DNA from: Methylomagnum ishizawai
GTDB lineage: Bacteria > Pseudomonadota > Gammaproteobacteria > Methylococcales > Methylococcaceae
Assembly (NCBI RefSeq): GCF_019670005.1
Contig: NZ_AP019783.1
Location: forward strand, 826,501 to 890,500
Reading direction: 5' to 3'
Length of the DNA stretch: 64,000 nt
In this document: positions 44,066-53,842 of the stretch, in pieces
Numbering within the stretch: the stretch's first letter is position 1
How the letters are laid out: every line of letters starts with the position of its first letter
Made by a program: the position numbers and the translations under genes
The notes under the pieces: model-generated
Told to the model about the DNA's origin: nothing
The model's input: only the letters and a program-made list of their open reading frames with translations
Database searches by the model: none

Positions 44066-46906
44066 TTAGAGTATTTGCGGATAAATCCATGCAGCATTGA
44101 TCATCTGCCTGCTCTCTGGATGTAAATCAGCATTACTGATCACAGAAAGCCGTCGATCAAAAGCTTCGTATGCTTTCTTTCGTAATTCTTTCGCGGTTTC
44201 ACGATTTATCAAAATGGCCGGTGTTTCGGTGAGAGGCTGCAACAACCAGCTTATTAACTCACGAGGGTTTGTCTCTGCTTCTCTTGCTGGGTCTGAATAA
44301 ACTAATGCCGCAATGTATTCTTGTCTCATCCTCGCTCCTTGGTCATTTTGCCAACGAAGTATAGCCGTCACAATAGCCTGCCCCGGTAGCCCAGCAATTT
44401 TTGCTGTAAGACCATCAAAATCATAGCTTTTAGCAGTATAGAGCATATATCGTAATAGAGGGGAATCAAAATCCATCATCTGATATTCACTACGTCGGAC
44501 TGCTAATTCCCTGCTAAAAGTAACGCTAAGCCGCTGTTTTGCCCCCATATTCAAATGTTCTCTTAACTGCTCGGGTATCCTCAGGTCCCAAACAGAATCT
44601 TGATGACGCGTTTGTATTAACTCAATATTCAGTTCTCGCATCATGCCCTGCACGAAGGCACGTAGGTGATCCTGGCTAAGCTTAATTTCGTCCTTAGTTT
44701 CATTGGGGTCGTATCCAGCAAAATACTCAAATAACTCCCGTTGCTTCTCAACAGCGTTACGGGCTTTATCAACCGCCTCTTTAATGTCTTCAATAGTATG
44801 GTTAATCCCGCTTTTCGTTGCTCTTTCTAAAATATCTTCGACCTCTAGTAAATCAGCAATTTCACCTAAAATTTCATCCTCTAATCCATCTCGAAAGTCA
44901 CCACCAAGGATGGCCATATCTTTTACTACTTGCTGAATACGCTGATACATTAAAGTCATAATCTCAGCATCAAGGGTTTGTGGCGCATGAACATTAAAGA
45001 CCACTACAGGTTTCATTTGACCATATCGGTAAAGACGACCTACCCGCTGAACAAGTCGCATGGGATTCCAAGGGAGATCAAAGTTCACCATAATATGGCA
45101 ATGCCGTTGAAGGTTAATTCCTTCACCGCCAGCTTCTGTAGAAATCAAAAATTGGCTAGCTTCCTCAAATTTCTCGATTGCTTGCGCACGTTCTTTATGA
45201 TTCATTCCACCGTGGATCAAAACAACTGATTCAAAACCAAATCGCTCCCTCAGTGCGGTTGCGACATAATCTTGAGTACCTCGATATTCTGAAAATACTA
45301 GAATTTTCTCATCTGGACTATTATGTAGAACTGATTCAATCAGTTGATCAATGAATATGCGAATCTTCCGATCCACCATCAATAAAGCTTGCGCACGCTC
45401 AATAACTTCCTTCAATAGCTGCAACTCACCATCGAAAAACTCTTTTTCCGAATCTACAGAGAAAGCCTCTTCCCATTCGCCAAAAAATCGCTCATCTACT
45501 TCTTCCTCCGAAATTTGAACAAATACAGCTTGCTCAGCTTGCCTTTTGAGCTTATGTAGTCGTCGAATCAAGGCTTTTTCGATTGCAGCTATACTGGAAG
45601 CTGCAAGCTTCCTGTAAATAGTCATTACAAAGCCAATGGCGCGACCAGAAGCTCCTTTGGTTATTCGTCCAGCGGCATATCCTTCTGTGAGATACCTTTG
45701 AAGAATGGCATCGAAATCCTTTTCCTCTTGGCCTAGAGGAACTTCGACTGCCTTGGTAATTTTGCCTCTGAATATGAACTCACCTTTAGCATCAGTTACG
45801 TCGGATTTATGATTACGGATAACCATCTCCCTTAGAAGTTCTGGATTTAAAGAAAGCGTTTCTATATGGTTACGCCATTCTGGGCGAATGATCTCTAGTA
45901 AAGCTTGAAACTTATCTTGTTTACCTTGATGAGGAGTCGCAGATAGCAGGAGAATGGAATCTGTGCGCTTTCTCAGTTGAGCTGCAAGACGAAATCGTTC
46001 GCTAGCACTATAGGTAAGGCCATATTGGGCGCGACTCAAACGATGCGCCTCATCAAACACTATAATATCCCAGTAATCCGCCTGCATTAACTTGTCAAAA
46101 TGCGGAGCCGTCTTTAGCAGGTCTAGCGAGCCAATAACGCAGTCATAATGCTTCCAGTCTCGAACATCATTGATTGTAAAATCTAGCCCATAAATTAAAA
46201 AATCACTTAACCCAAATTTATGGTGCATTTCCTCCTTCCACTGCTTTACCAGTCCTGCTGGCGTAATCAAGAGAATACGGCGGAAGGAACGTCTTTGGCG
46301 TAATGCAGATAGCAACATTCCAACTTCAATAGTTTTACCTAATCCAACGTCATCGGCTATCAACCAATTTAGATTGCCAGACTTTAGAATATGATGAACC
46401 AGATGTATTTGATGTGGGAGCGGATCAATATCCAACTTGGATAGTGCGCCAGTATTTTCATTCCACATTTCCAAGGCATAAGCCAGGGTTTTTAGTCGAA
46501 AACTCTCAGCATTTCCATTTTTGCCGAATTGTCCGGCTTCAAAACGATGGCGAACACCTTTGATGAAGCGTAGATTCTGAAATGGAATCCATATTCTCTG
46601 GCCTGATTCAGAAAACTCTACGAGTACCTGGTCCCTGCCGCCAATCGTGCGGCTTTCCAATACCGTGCCCTCGCCTAAGCTATTACGGCTTCTAGAGCGA
46701 GGAACATCTTGAACTTCCATTCCCAATTGGAAACCGGACTTCAATTTGTCAATAGATACCCACTCAGGACCGTTGCCTGTAAACCATCGAATGTGAGCTT
46801 CAAACTTTTCGGAATCTACCGCTTTTGTTGATATTATCTCTCCCAAGCCAGTATAGCCCTCAAGTTTCACTATGCAGCTCTTTATCGGAATTAGCAGTTT
46901 GCTCAT
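44066..46906 (-). CDS. RapA/SNF2-like DEAH helicase-translocase
   Basis: 946 residues. The N-terminal 120 residues form tandem SH3-like beta modules (VKLEGYTGLGEI, VEFSESGQRIWIPFQNLRFIKG). The SNF2 core has Walker A ADDVGLGKTIEVGM, box II IIVFDEAHRLSR, box III LLSATPHQGK, then helicase C motifs LVFSEYRGTQDY-like and LVQRVGRLYRYGQ (arginine finger). The C-terminal 250 residues are helical. It would translocate on duplex DNA. Layout and island context recall the SNF2 components of defence systems such as DISARM DrmD or Zorya ZorD, but no matching partner genes are present. It starts 10 bp after the acidic TPR gene ends. Confidence 0.88.
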   Translation of the reverse strand: MSKLLIPIKSCIVKLEGYTGLGEIISTKAVDSEKFEAHIRWFTGNGPEWVSIDKLKSGFQLGMEVQDVPRSRSRNSLGEGTVLESRTIGGRDQVLVEFSESGQRIWIPFQNLRFIKGVRHRFEAGQFGKNGNAESFRLKTLAYALEMWNENTGALSKLDIDPLPHQIHLVHHILKSGNLNWLIADDVGLGKTIEVGMLLSALRQRRSFRRILLITPAGLVKQWKEEMHHKFGLSDFLIYGLDFTINDVRDWKHYDCVIGSLDLLKTAPHFDKLMQADYWDIIVFDEAHRLSRAQYGLTYSASERFRLAAQLRKRTDSILLLSATPHQGKQDKFQALLEIIRPEWRNHIETLSLNPELLREMVIRNHKSDVTDAKGEFIFRGKITKAVEVPLGQEEKDFDAILQRYLTEGYAAGRITKGASGRAIGFVMTIYRKLAASSIAAIEKALIRRLHKLKRQAEQAVFVQISEEEVDERFFGEWEEAFSVDSEKEFFDGELQLLKEVIERAQALLMVDRKIRIFIDQLIESVLHNSPDEKILVFSEYRGTQDYVATALRERFGFESVVLIHGGMNHKERAQAIEKFEEASQFLISTEAGGEGINLQRHCHIMVNFDLPWNPMRLVQRVGRLYRYGQMKPVVVFNVHAPQTLDAEIMTLMYQRIQQVVKDMAILGGDFRDGLEDEILGEIADLLEVEDILERATKSGINHTIEDIKEAVDKARNAVEKQRELFEYFAGYDPNETKDEIKLSQDHLRAFVQGMMRELNIELIQTRHQDSVWDLRIPEQLREHLNMGAKQRLSVTFSRELAVRRSEYQMMDFDSPLLRYMLYTAKSYDFDGLTAKIAGLPGQAIVTAILRWQNDQGARMRQEYIAALVYSDPAREAETNPRELISWLLQPLTETPAILINRETAKELRKKAYEAFDRRLSVISNADLHPESRQMINAAWIYPQIL

Positions 46907-46915
46907 AGTACGAGC

Positions 46916-48502
46916 CTATCTTTGCTTAGTTCTAGGCTTTTTTAGTTCCTTATTAGATGTTTGCTCTTTATCTACGTATTTAACAAGTCTTACCCTGTTT
47001 ATGGCCTTGGTTTCAATATCAATGCCAAAGCTTAATAGCTTTTCCTGTATAATTCGCTCATGAAGCGTTCCTGAGTCTGAGCCATCATGTAGCTCTCCGC
47101 AGTAATCAAGATAATCATTGAATTCAAAGTCCACCCAAGGTGCTTCTTGCAGACTATCACGGCTTCTTCCAAGTCGATAATCTAAATAAAATCTGAATGA
47201 CGGGAATTTATCCATGAACAACATGCAATCACGCCAATGTTCATAAATATCGATTAGCAACTTTTCAACCTCTTCAATCTCTGGATAGCCGCCAAAACTT
47301 CGGATCAATGCTAACGCGCTAGGCCAAGGTAAATATCGATATTTCTGTATCATCTCTCCAGGCCATCTATATTCTTCTGAAAATTCAGGATATTGATACC
47401 ATATTTCCCTGGCTTGCTCGGCTAAATCTAGTTCTATAGGCACCAGACCAGATGCCAATTCCCGTCGCATAGATACTTGAGTAGCTGACCACCAATAACG
47501 GTAGAAAACCTTAGTCAGCAATTGAATTCCTACCTCATCCCACCCATATTCCAAGCCTACCTGTATGGCAATCTGATGGGCGCGTTCAATTTTTGAAAGC
47601 TTGGAGTCACTTCTTACGTCAAGAAAATCCGAAGATGAAATATATTCATCAAAATCTGACCCAATTGGCTCAAACTGTTCCCATAGATATTCATTGCTGG
47701 CTTTTACAGTGCTAGACGCTTCTTCTAAAATGTATTCTTCAAGCCAACTTGCATCTATTACATCCTCGGCATCTTCAAGCTCTTCATTAGAATATAGCTC
47801 TTCTTTCTCGGATTCATTTTCTTCATAGCTTAAATCGTTGCTACAGCGATTATATGCATCAACTAATGACCCAGAGGGTTCTTTAAGAGCTTCTTGTGTC
47901 AATACCTTATCTTTTTGATCGCTAGACTGGGCACCTATAATTTCATAAGATATTTCGGACTCACTGCTTTGAGTAGTATCGGTCGAAATAAATGGTGATT
48001 GTTCTGTTTCATCTTCAACATCAAAATGTTCAGCTATAATCTCTGAATCATCTAAGCTCGAACCGTCCGAAGTAAGATTTTCTGCATCCTCGTTATTGTA
48101 ATATTTTCTGCCAAGACGTATTTCGCTTTGCACATTCTCAATAATTTCAACATCAACTTCTGAAATATGATCTATTTGATGCGTATGGTTTAGTTCAGCC
48201 TGAATCGGCTTTTTTTTCATATCAAGCTTGGTAGGGCTGCCTGATGATTTTTTGTCACCCCCTATTATTCCTAATACCTGCTTAAGCAGTTCTGCCGCTA
48301 CCTGAGGCTGTCCTAAAAGCATGTAAGTTCTAGCCATAGCCCTGAGAATCACTGGATGCTCTCCATGCGCAGCAGTAAATTCTTGAAGCAAGGAAAGGCC
48401 GTCATTCATGCGATTTTGATCGGCGAGGCGATTACATTTCAATAGTAATTCTTGTATTAGAGCATTCACCTCTATGTTTTTCAAAGTTGGCTGTTGATCC
48501 AT
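46916..48502 (-). CDS. Acidic TPR-linked protein of unknown family
   Basis: 528 residues in three parts. Residues 1-85 are helical and TPR-like (LADQNRMNDGLSLLQEFTAAHGEHPVILRAMARTYMLLGQPQVAAELLKQVL). Residues about 90-290 are highly acidic and low complexity (runs of Asp, Glu, Ser). Residues about 300-528 form a folded domain rich in aromatics (VGLEYGWDEVGIQLLTKVFYRYWWSATQ, YRYLPWPSALALIRSFGGYPEIEEVEKLL). It is tightly coupled to the helicase gene (10 bp), so it probably controls or recruits it. No catalytic motif is seen. Confidence 0.72.
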   Translation of the reverse strand: MDQQPTLKNIEVNALIQELLLKCNRLADQNRMNDGLSLLQEFTAAHGEHPVILRAMARTYMLLGQPQVAAELLKQVLGIIGGDKKSSGSPTKLDMKKKPIQAELNHTHQIDHISEVDVEIIENVQSEIRLGRKYYNNEDAENLTSDGSSLDDSEIIAEHFDVEDETEQSPFISTDTTQSSESEISYEIIGAQSSDQKDKVLTQEALKEPSGSLVDAYNRCSNDLSYEENESEKEELYSNEELEDAEDVIDASWLEEYILEEASSTVKASNEYLWEQFEPIGSDFDEYISSSDFLDVRSDSKLSKIERAHQIAIQVGLEYGWDEVGIQLLTKVFYRYWWSATQVSMRRELASGLVPIELDLAEQAREIWYQYPEFSEEYRWPGEMIQKYRYLPWPSALALIRSFGGYPEIEEVEKLLIDIYEHWRDCMLFMDKFPSFRFYLDYRLGRSRDSLQEAPWVDFEFNDYLDYCGELHDGSDSGTLHERIIQEKLLSFGIDIETKAINRVRLVKYVDKEQTSNKELKKPRTKQR

Positions 48503-48588
48503 TAGTATTAAAACTTGTTACCTGTTTGGCTTTTAAATTTCCTAGTCTATAGACCCGCTAAAATACCTACCCGAATATTTGCGCTGTT

Positions 48589-48786
48589 TTATGCTGCTCT
48601 ATTACTTTCCTCTTGTAGTTCATCGCTACCTACGGATACTGCCTTTCCATCCTTCCAAATCACGGCATAGTGGCCGAGCTTTCTTTTCATTTTCAATGTA
48701 TCTGCAATTGCTGCCTTCAATGCTTCCAAAACGATTTGGCTAGTTCTGAATGAGAACCCGGAAAATATTATCGGCTTTGAATCCAA
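48589..48786 (-). CDS. Paralogue of the zeta-toxin partner
   Basis: 65 residues (MDSKPIIFSGFSFRTSQIVLEALKAAIADTLKMKRKLGHYAVIWKDGKAVSVGSDELQEESNRAA). The core LEALKAAI...KRKLGHYAVIWKDGKAV matches the small gene at 37932-38108. No toxin lies beside it, so it is either an orphan antitoxin or a family with its own role. It sits between the acidic TPR gene and the UvrD helicase gene, 18 bp downstream of the latter, on the same strand. Confidence 0.65.
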   Translation of the reverse strand: MDSKPIIFSGFSFRTSQIVLEALKAAIADTLKMKRKLGHYAVIWKDGKAVSVGSDELQEESNRAA

Positions 48787-48803
48787 AAATTCAGGTTACT
48801 AGC

Positions 48804-50735
48804 CTAGCTTAAAGATGTGATATCCTTGAGTATCAGGATATCCTCTTGTGGAAAAATGCTCATATTTTGGACGCATGTAAGGGCTTTTTCTGGAGTTGAA
48901 GAAAAAAGGACTACCGCAAGATCGGTTAGTGCTCGTGTGCAGCAAACATAAAATAGTCGTCCTGTTCTATCAATTACAGTTTCCTTGCCATCATCAATGT
49001 TCTTTTGATCTATTTTAGATAGTTCCTTAATGCCTAAATACTTATCATATGAGAATTGGCTATGAGTTCCTTCTTCATCATCTAATATGACCATAACTCG
49101 TTCAAATTCAGCACCTTTGATTCCTTGTTGGGTAGAAAATGGAGACAGGTTGTCTACATAATACTTATAACCCCAAAACTCTGAAGCTTGACAGTTAAGA
49201 AAGACTTCCATTGCTGCCATTTCTTTACTGGTTTCAACCTCATGATCTGACTCGCCTTGAACCTCGCCTAATGGAAGGCTTTCGTCGAGGTAGGGAAGCA
49301 ATCGCTGATCTAATATCAATAATTCATTATCACGGAGGAAATTAAGAACATCTCGATTAGTTGCCCCTGAGTCTGCTCTTAACATTCCTTCAATCTTGAA
49401 GGTAGAGTTTCTTAAGCCAAGTAGAAGTTGCGCAAGGTTTTTACCTTGTAAAGCTTCCTTAGCAAGTAGAGGGCAGTGTAGTCGGAGTAAAGAGATAGCT
49501 GCAAATTCATCATTCCGCTTAACAGCGTTGCTTAGTGGAATTACAAAAGAAATGAATGGTCGCAAAGGCCATGCTGTACCGTCGAGGAATCCACTCTTGA
49601 AAGACTCGGGTGCTTTATCATTCATTGCTGAGTATAAATTGCAAAACCCTAATCGCACTGCTGCCATACGATGCACGATGACAAGTATCTTAACAGACTT
49701 GTTCGCATCATCCTCCGTCCAGATAGGGTCATTATTTTTAATTGATATCCATTTTCTCACAAGCCGAAGATACTCATCCCTATTATGATCGGATGGTAAT
49801 ACAAAAATATGGGCGGATCCTTTTACTGCTTGTTGTTGTCCATTGACAGTGATCATACGACCGCGAGTTTGAACAAGATCGTCGCACCTATTTCGAATAG
49901 CATTGGCAACATTTAAAACCCGAGTAGGACAACGAAAATTCTCATGTTTTGGGATGCTTAACCAGCCATCTTCGGGCTTAATGTCACCGACTCCTGTCAT
50001 ATATATACGCTGCATTGGATCGCCAAAAAATCCAAGACAAAACCGTTCTCTCATCTGCAATTCAACAGCCTTGAGTGCTTCCACAACACCGGCAGTAGTA
50101 TCTTGACTCTCATCGACGAATAGAAAGGGAAACTGTTGAGATAATAGCATCCGTAGTAATGGCCGCTCTGTCAAAAGTTGTGTCCCGACTCTTAAGACAT
50201 CATCATGCCCTAGTAACCCTTTGCTATAATTGCTACCAGTACTATAGTTAAAAGTACGAACCGTTTTAATTTGATGCTTCACAACTTCATAGCGATCAAT
50301 TTCTCTGAGATTTTTTTCTCGCGTCTTTTGCTGTACACGCAGCCCATAATTCGCAGCTTCATTTCTTAGCTCTAATAGTTTTTCATCTACCCGATCTTCA
50401 ACCCATTGCTTCAGATCATTCTGGAACGTGCGGACCAACATCCATAAAAAACTATGTATAGTTGAAACATATATTAAAGGATTATTACTGACATCTGCCC
50501 ATATCTCGCTTGCTGCGATTTCTGTATATGTGATGCATGCGATACGTTGACGATGCTTCGTAAGTTTCGCGCCATGGGCTGTTACTATGGATGCCAATGA
50601 CTTTACTAGGGAAGTTGTCTTTCCAGAACCCGCCCCAGCAACCATCACAAAACTCTTTTTCTCAGGGGCAACTAGTATATCTTTAAGAGTTAAATCCGCA
50701 TGCGTGTCCGGTTGTAAAATGCGGCGCATCTTCAT
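48804..50735 (-). CDS. gajB: UvrD-like helicase of Gabija-type pair
   Basis: 643 residues of SF1A helicase. Motif I MVAGAGSGKTTSLVKSL, Ia ACITYTEIAASEI, II FLFVDESQDTTAGVVEAL, III LGFFGDPMQRIYM, IV/V region with QQGIKGAEFERVMVIL and VI LFYVCCTRALTDLAVVLF are all recognisable. The start overlaps the OLD nuclease stop by 4 bp. An OLD-type nuclease followed by a UvrD-like helicase is the hallmark of class 2 OLD / Gabija antiphage systems, in which the helicase partner activates or extends nuclease action. It is longer than typical GajB, with an insertion in the middle. Confidence 0.85.
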   Translation of the reverse strand: MKMRRILQPDTHADLTLKDILVAPEKKSFVMVAGAGSGKTTSLVKSLASIVTAHGAKLTKHRQRIACITYTEIAASEIWADVSNNPLIYVSTIHSFLWMLVRTFQNDLKQWVEDRVDEKLLELRNEAANYGLRVQQKTREKNLREIDRYEVVKHQIKTVRTFNYSTGSNYSKGLLGHDDVLRVGTQLLTERPLLRMLLSQQFPFLFVDESQDTTAGVVEALKAVELQMRERFCLGFFGDPMQRIYMTGVGDIKPEDGWLSIPKHENFRCPTRVLNVANAIRNRCDDLVQTRGRMITVNGQQQAVKGSAHIFVLPSDHNRDEYLRLVRKWISIKNNDPIWTEDDANKSVKILVIVHRMAAVRLGFCNLYSAMNDKAPESFKSGFLDGTAWPLRPFISFVIPLSNAVKRNDEFAAISLLRLHCPLLAKEALQGKNLAQLLLGLRNSTFKIEGMLRADSGATNRDVLNFLRDNELLILDQRLLPYLDESLPLGEVQGESDHEVETSKEMAAMEVFLNCQASEFWGYKYYVDNLSPFSTQQGIKGAEFERVMVILDDEEGTHSQFSYDKYLGIKELSKIDQKNIDDGKETVIDRTGRLFYVCCTRALTDLAVVLFSSTPEKALTCVQNMSIFPQEDILILKDITSLS

Positions 50736-52999
50736 GCGGCGATCTCAGTTTCTTGAGGTATAGCCGATATAGCGCATTTCTCTGTTGCATCAGCAACCGC
50801 ATCTGCCTCCTGATCAATTTCAAAATCGACTTTAGTCTTTAACCACATCAAGCCTTCTCTAATATAAAGGGGGACTACCCATTCTCCATCTTTACGTGTT
50901 AGAACACCTAATGCAAACTTCGTTTTATCAAATTTTTTTCTTGTTACTCTCTTGTGAAGACCTTCGGCCAAGGCCTGTGGAGTTGCTGGACTCGTTTTGA
51001 GTATTAAGTTAAGTAACTTTTGATTAGTGGCTTGACACCATTCTGCATTCTCTAAACCAAAAGCCTCTTCAAGGGTTCGTCCGCAGAGGGATATAGTCTC
51101 AGCATTCCAGGTTACGGCTATCGGAAGTTGATAAGTAACTCGCACGTAAGAGCCATTTAATTGTTGCTCTTTCGCGCTCGCTGTAGCATTAAACAACTCT
51201 TCAATTTTATGAAGTTTAGGAAGCCACTGAATTAGTGTTTGATTTGCAGTTACAGCACCTTTTTGTGAGGGAAGGCATGTTTTGCCGTATTTTATTTCAG
51301 GTTCGCCTCCTTCTTGGGGAGAGGGAATTTGAATCTCTTTCTCTTCGTCTTCATCTTCGAGTTCCATCTCAGATTTTGTTATTTCACTGACGCTATCAAT
51401 ATCTGTGATTATAAGTGTGGTAATACCTAAAAATTCAATAAGTTCTTTGAAGCGATGGCCAAAAGCCCCACTGACTTCTAAAATACAAAGACAAACTGAA
51501 CGGAGCGATGGTGCTTCTTTCTCAATCATAAGAGGAAGAAGAAGACGCTCAACATTGCCTTCTACTAAAATTGCTGCATCAGCAAAGAAGAGGTCGCAAT
51601 GAGTTAGCTTCAAATAGCGTTGAAGGAAATCCCTATCTTTTGGATTATTACCTGGTTGAAAGCCTGAGAGGTTTAAGACCTGAGTAGTCTGATCTCCATC
51701 TGTAATATGCCGCCGAAAGTAGCGGATGGGTACAAAGCCACGTTCATATAAGATGTGGGCAGAATGAGTAGTTATTACGAACTGACTTAAAAATGCCCCA
51801 TCCTCTTCCTCCGGTACACGGACTAAATCAAGAACATTTCTAATAAAAACTTGCTGTAGTTGAGCGTGGAGATGAGCTTCGGGCTCTTCAATAAAAATGA
51901 GATGTAAAGGAGGACGATTTTCATCAAATTTCCATTTCGAATGAAGATCAAGTATTTCCACTACCATATATATTAAATTCTTGAAGCCCAATCCGTTGTA
52001 GTTGTCTGGCAAATGAACGGCTCCTTCACCCTCTCCAAGAATATAATGTACCTTGGTATCCTGAATCATTACTGTAACTGGATTAAGGGCAGATTTAATT
52101 TCGAGCTTTGGATTATTAAGACCCGGATAACCAAGGTTGGATATACTTTGCAAAGTTTCCTTAAATACATCCATTAGATGCCGGTTTAATTCAGCTTCAG
52201 ATTCGAAAAGAGCTTTCAATGTTGAGTGATCATCTGCGCGCTGTTCAAGATTTCTTTTGTAAAAGGCACTTAATCTTCTTGAGAGATTCTCAGCACGACC
52301 TCCTTGTCCGCTAGAATCCGCGAGGTGACGCTGTGCACTTAAGAAATCGACTTGCATCAATGATTTAAGAATAACACCTCCGCCAGGTTCGGTCGTAATC
52401 AGATCTGGTTCATAGGATGCATTTTGTTCGAATCTTTCATTAAAGCACGCACGATTGAGCACGAAATAACGGAACTCGAATTCATGCTGTAGCTCCTTTT
52501 CTAGATAATCAGTTAAATTTTTTGGCCAGGGGAGATAGCTCCCAGCACCTCCCGTAATTTTTGCAGCGAGATTTTTTCCTTCTTCGAAAGCTTTTCGGTA
52601 ACGCTGCAATAGTTCTAGTGAATTCGATGCTCCAAACTCAACGCGAATACCAACCTCTGTAGTTTGCCAAGCCGTACTCGGTAGTATTGGGAGCACTAGT
52701 CCAAGATCGGATTCAGATACTTTGAACCACAAATCGAGCGTGATAGAAGGTAGAAGAACATCAACGTCGTTTTCTTGAGTATTTTCGCCAATCGCATTGA
52801 GCAATTTCCAAACATGAGAGCTGAAATCAAAAAGAGAGAATCTATCTTTTGAACCAGAAAGGAATGCTTGGATTGCATGCGTGGCAGATGTTTTTCCACT
52901 ATTATTCGAACCAACAAAGATAGATATATCCTTAGCGAGTTCAATATAGACATCGCGCAATCTCCGATAATTCTTAAGTCTATAAGAATATAAATACAT
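50732..52999 (-). CDS. gajA: OLD-family ATPase-TOPRIM nuclease of Gabija-type pair
   Basis: 755 residues. N-terminal ABC-type ATPase: Walker A VGSNNSGKTSATHAIQ, Walker B/signature LIFIEEPEAHLHAQLQQVFI, then VITTHSAHIL. C-terminal TOPRIM: FADAAILVEGNVERLLLPLMI (metal Glu) and LIITDIDSVSE (DxD). It would nick or cut DNA under nucleotide control, protecting against phage. A strong ribosome site GGAGGGGGT precedes the ATG. It is longer than common GajA, with an extra C-terminal domain ending in acidic residues, so it may belong to a divergent branch. Confidence 0.87.
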   Translation of the reverse strand: MYLYSYRLKNYRRLRDVYIELAKDISIFVGSNNSGKTSATHAIQAFLSGSKDRFSLFDFSSHVWKLLNAIGENTQENDVDVLLPSITLDLWFKVSESDLGLVLPILPSTAWQTTEVGIRVEFGASNSLELLQRYRKAFEEGKNLAAKITGGAGSYLPWPKNLTDYLEKELQHEFEFRYFVLNRACFNERFEQNASYEPDLITTEPGGGVILKSLMQVDFLSAQRHLADSSGQGGRAENLSRRLSAFYKRNLEQRADDHSTLKALFESEAELNRHLMDVFKETLQSISNLGYPGLNNPKLEIKSALNPVTVMIQDTKVHYILGEGEGAVHLPDNYNGLGFKNLIYMVVEILDLHSKWKFDENRPPLHLIFIEEPEAHLHAQLQQVFIRNVLDLVRVPEEEDGAFLSQFVITTHSAHILYERGFVPIRYFRRHITDGDQTTQVLNLSGFQPGNNPKDRDFLQRYLKLTHCDLFFADAAILVEGNVERLLLPLMIEKEAPSLRSVCLCILEVSGAFGHRFKELIEFLGITTLIITDIDSVSEITKSEMELEDEDEEKEIQIPSPQEGGEPEIKYGKTCLPSQKGAVTANQTLIQWLPKLHKIEELFNATASAKEQQLNGSYVRVTYQLPIAVTWNAETISLCGRTLEEAFGLENAEWCQATNQKLLNLILKTSPATPQALAEGLHKRVTRKKFDKTKFALGVLTRKDGEWVVPLYIREGLMWLKTKVDFEIDQEADAVADATEKCAISAIPQETEIAA

Positions 53000-53089
53000 A
53001 CCCCCTCCATAAGAATAACAACCAGAATCAAATAGTCGTTTTTAATATCTAAGCTATCTCAAAAGCATTTCTTGCCAAGCATGACAAAT

Positions 53090-53209
53090 TCAATTATCAG
53101 CGAGCAAAGCCGCGTGCTTGTAGTCGGAAGGCTCCAAGTTGCCGCGCAGTTTGTCGGCGGCCAGGAATAGCTGAGCTTCAAATTCGAGATTGGCACCACA
53201 GCCATTCAT
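53090..53209 (-). pseudogene. HsdM N-terminal relic
   Basis: 39 residues: MNGCGANLEFEAQLFLAADK then LRGNLEPSDYKHAALLADN. This matches the conserved N-terminus of type I restriction methyltransferase HsdM (NLxFEAQLFLAADKLRxNLEPSDYKH). Translation stops where the family continues with the V-A-L-G-L-I-F-L region. No other hsd genes are nearby. It is a leftover of a lost type I system. Confidence 0.75.
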
Positions 53210-53655
53210 GACCTTTGCGTCTTCTGATTTGGGGCGTCCTCACGCCATCTTGTTTTCCTTCGTATTGGTTACGGAAGCCGCCAATTTGACTGAAACGCTA
53301 AAAAGCAATGATGGCGCATGATGCGCCTTAATTTTCAGAAATGCTACAGGTTGTGTCGGCCTTGATCGAATGCAAATGTCCCGTAAGCGGCCACCACATG
53401 GCTTTCAACAGAAGAACGACCGAATAGGCGAACACCAACGTCATGGCCTGAGCGAATCATGGCATTGAGCGATGTAGTGATTACCGATGTTTGCGCGGAA
53501 GAATGGCTAGTGTTGTTGCCTGATGCAACTTGACTAGCCTTGCGATGCTGAATGATGGACACAAGTTTCCCTTGTATCCCTGAGCCGGAAGTCTAGCGGC
53601 TGAGTACTGGTGATGGATAGGGAACTAGTTCTCTTGACTTTTGTAGAAAAATCAT
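53210..53655. other. Decayed stretch without a supported gene
   Basis: A 72-codon open frame (53344-53562, minus: LNAMIRSGHDVGVRLFGRSS near its middle) exists but has no recognised family and no clear ribosome site. The rest holds nothing recognisable. Together with the relics on both sides it marks the worn edge of the accessory island. Confidence 0.35.
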
Positions 53656-53842
53656 TCAAGCAGGGGCTGGAGTCAACTCATCACCGGTAGGTACGTAAGC
53701 GGCATCAGCATCATTTTCGAGTTGCCGCCACTGGCCGCCGTTCAACCATTTCTCGCACCATTGAGTGACTTGCTCCGGCAGGGACTGACCAGCTTCAAAT
53801 TCAGCTTGGCTCGTGCAGGTTCTTCGGTAGGCCACCATGAGC
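53656..53842 (-). pseudogene. Relic cut by IS4-family element, paralogue of 39545 relic
   Basis: One frame gives WWPTEEPARAK next to the IS end. A shifted frame gives QAEFEAGQSLPEQVTQWCEKWLNGGQWRQLENDADAAYVPTGDELTPAPA to a stop. One missing A near AGCCAAGCTGAA explains the shift. The 5' end is replaced by the IS at 53843. Confidence 0.5.
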
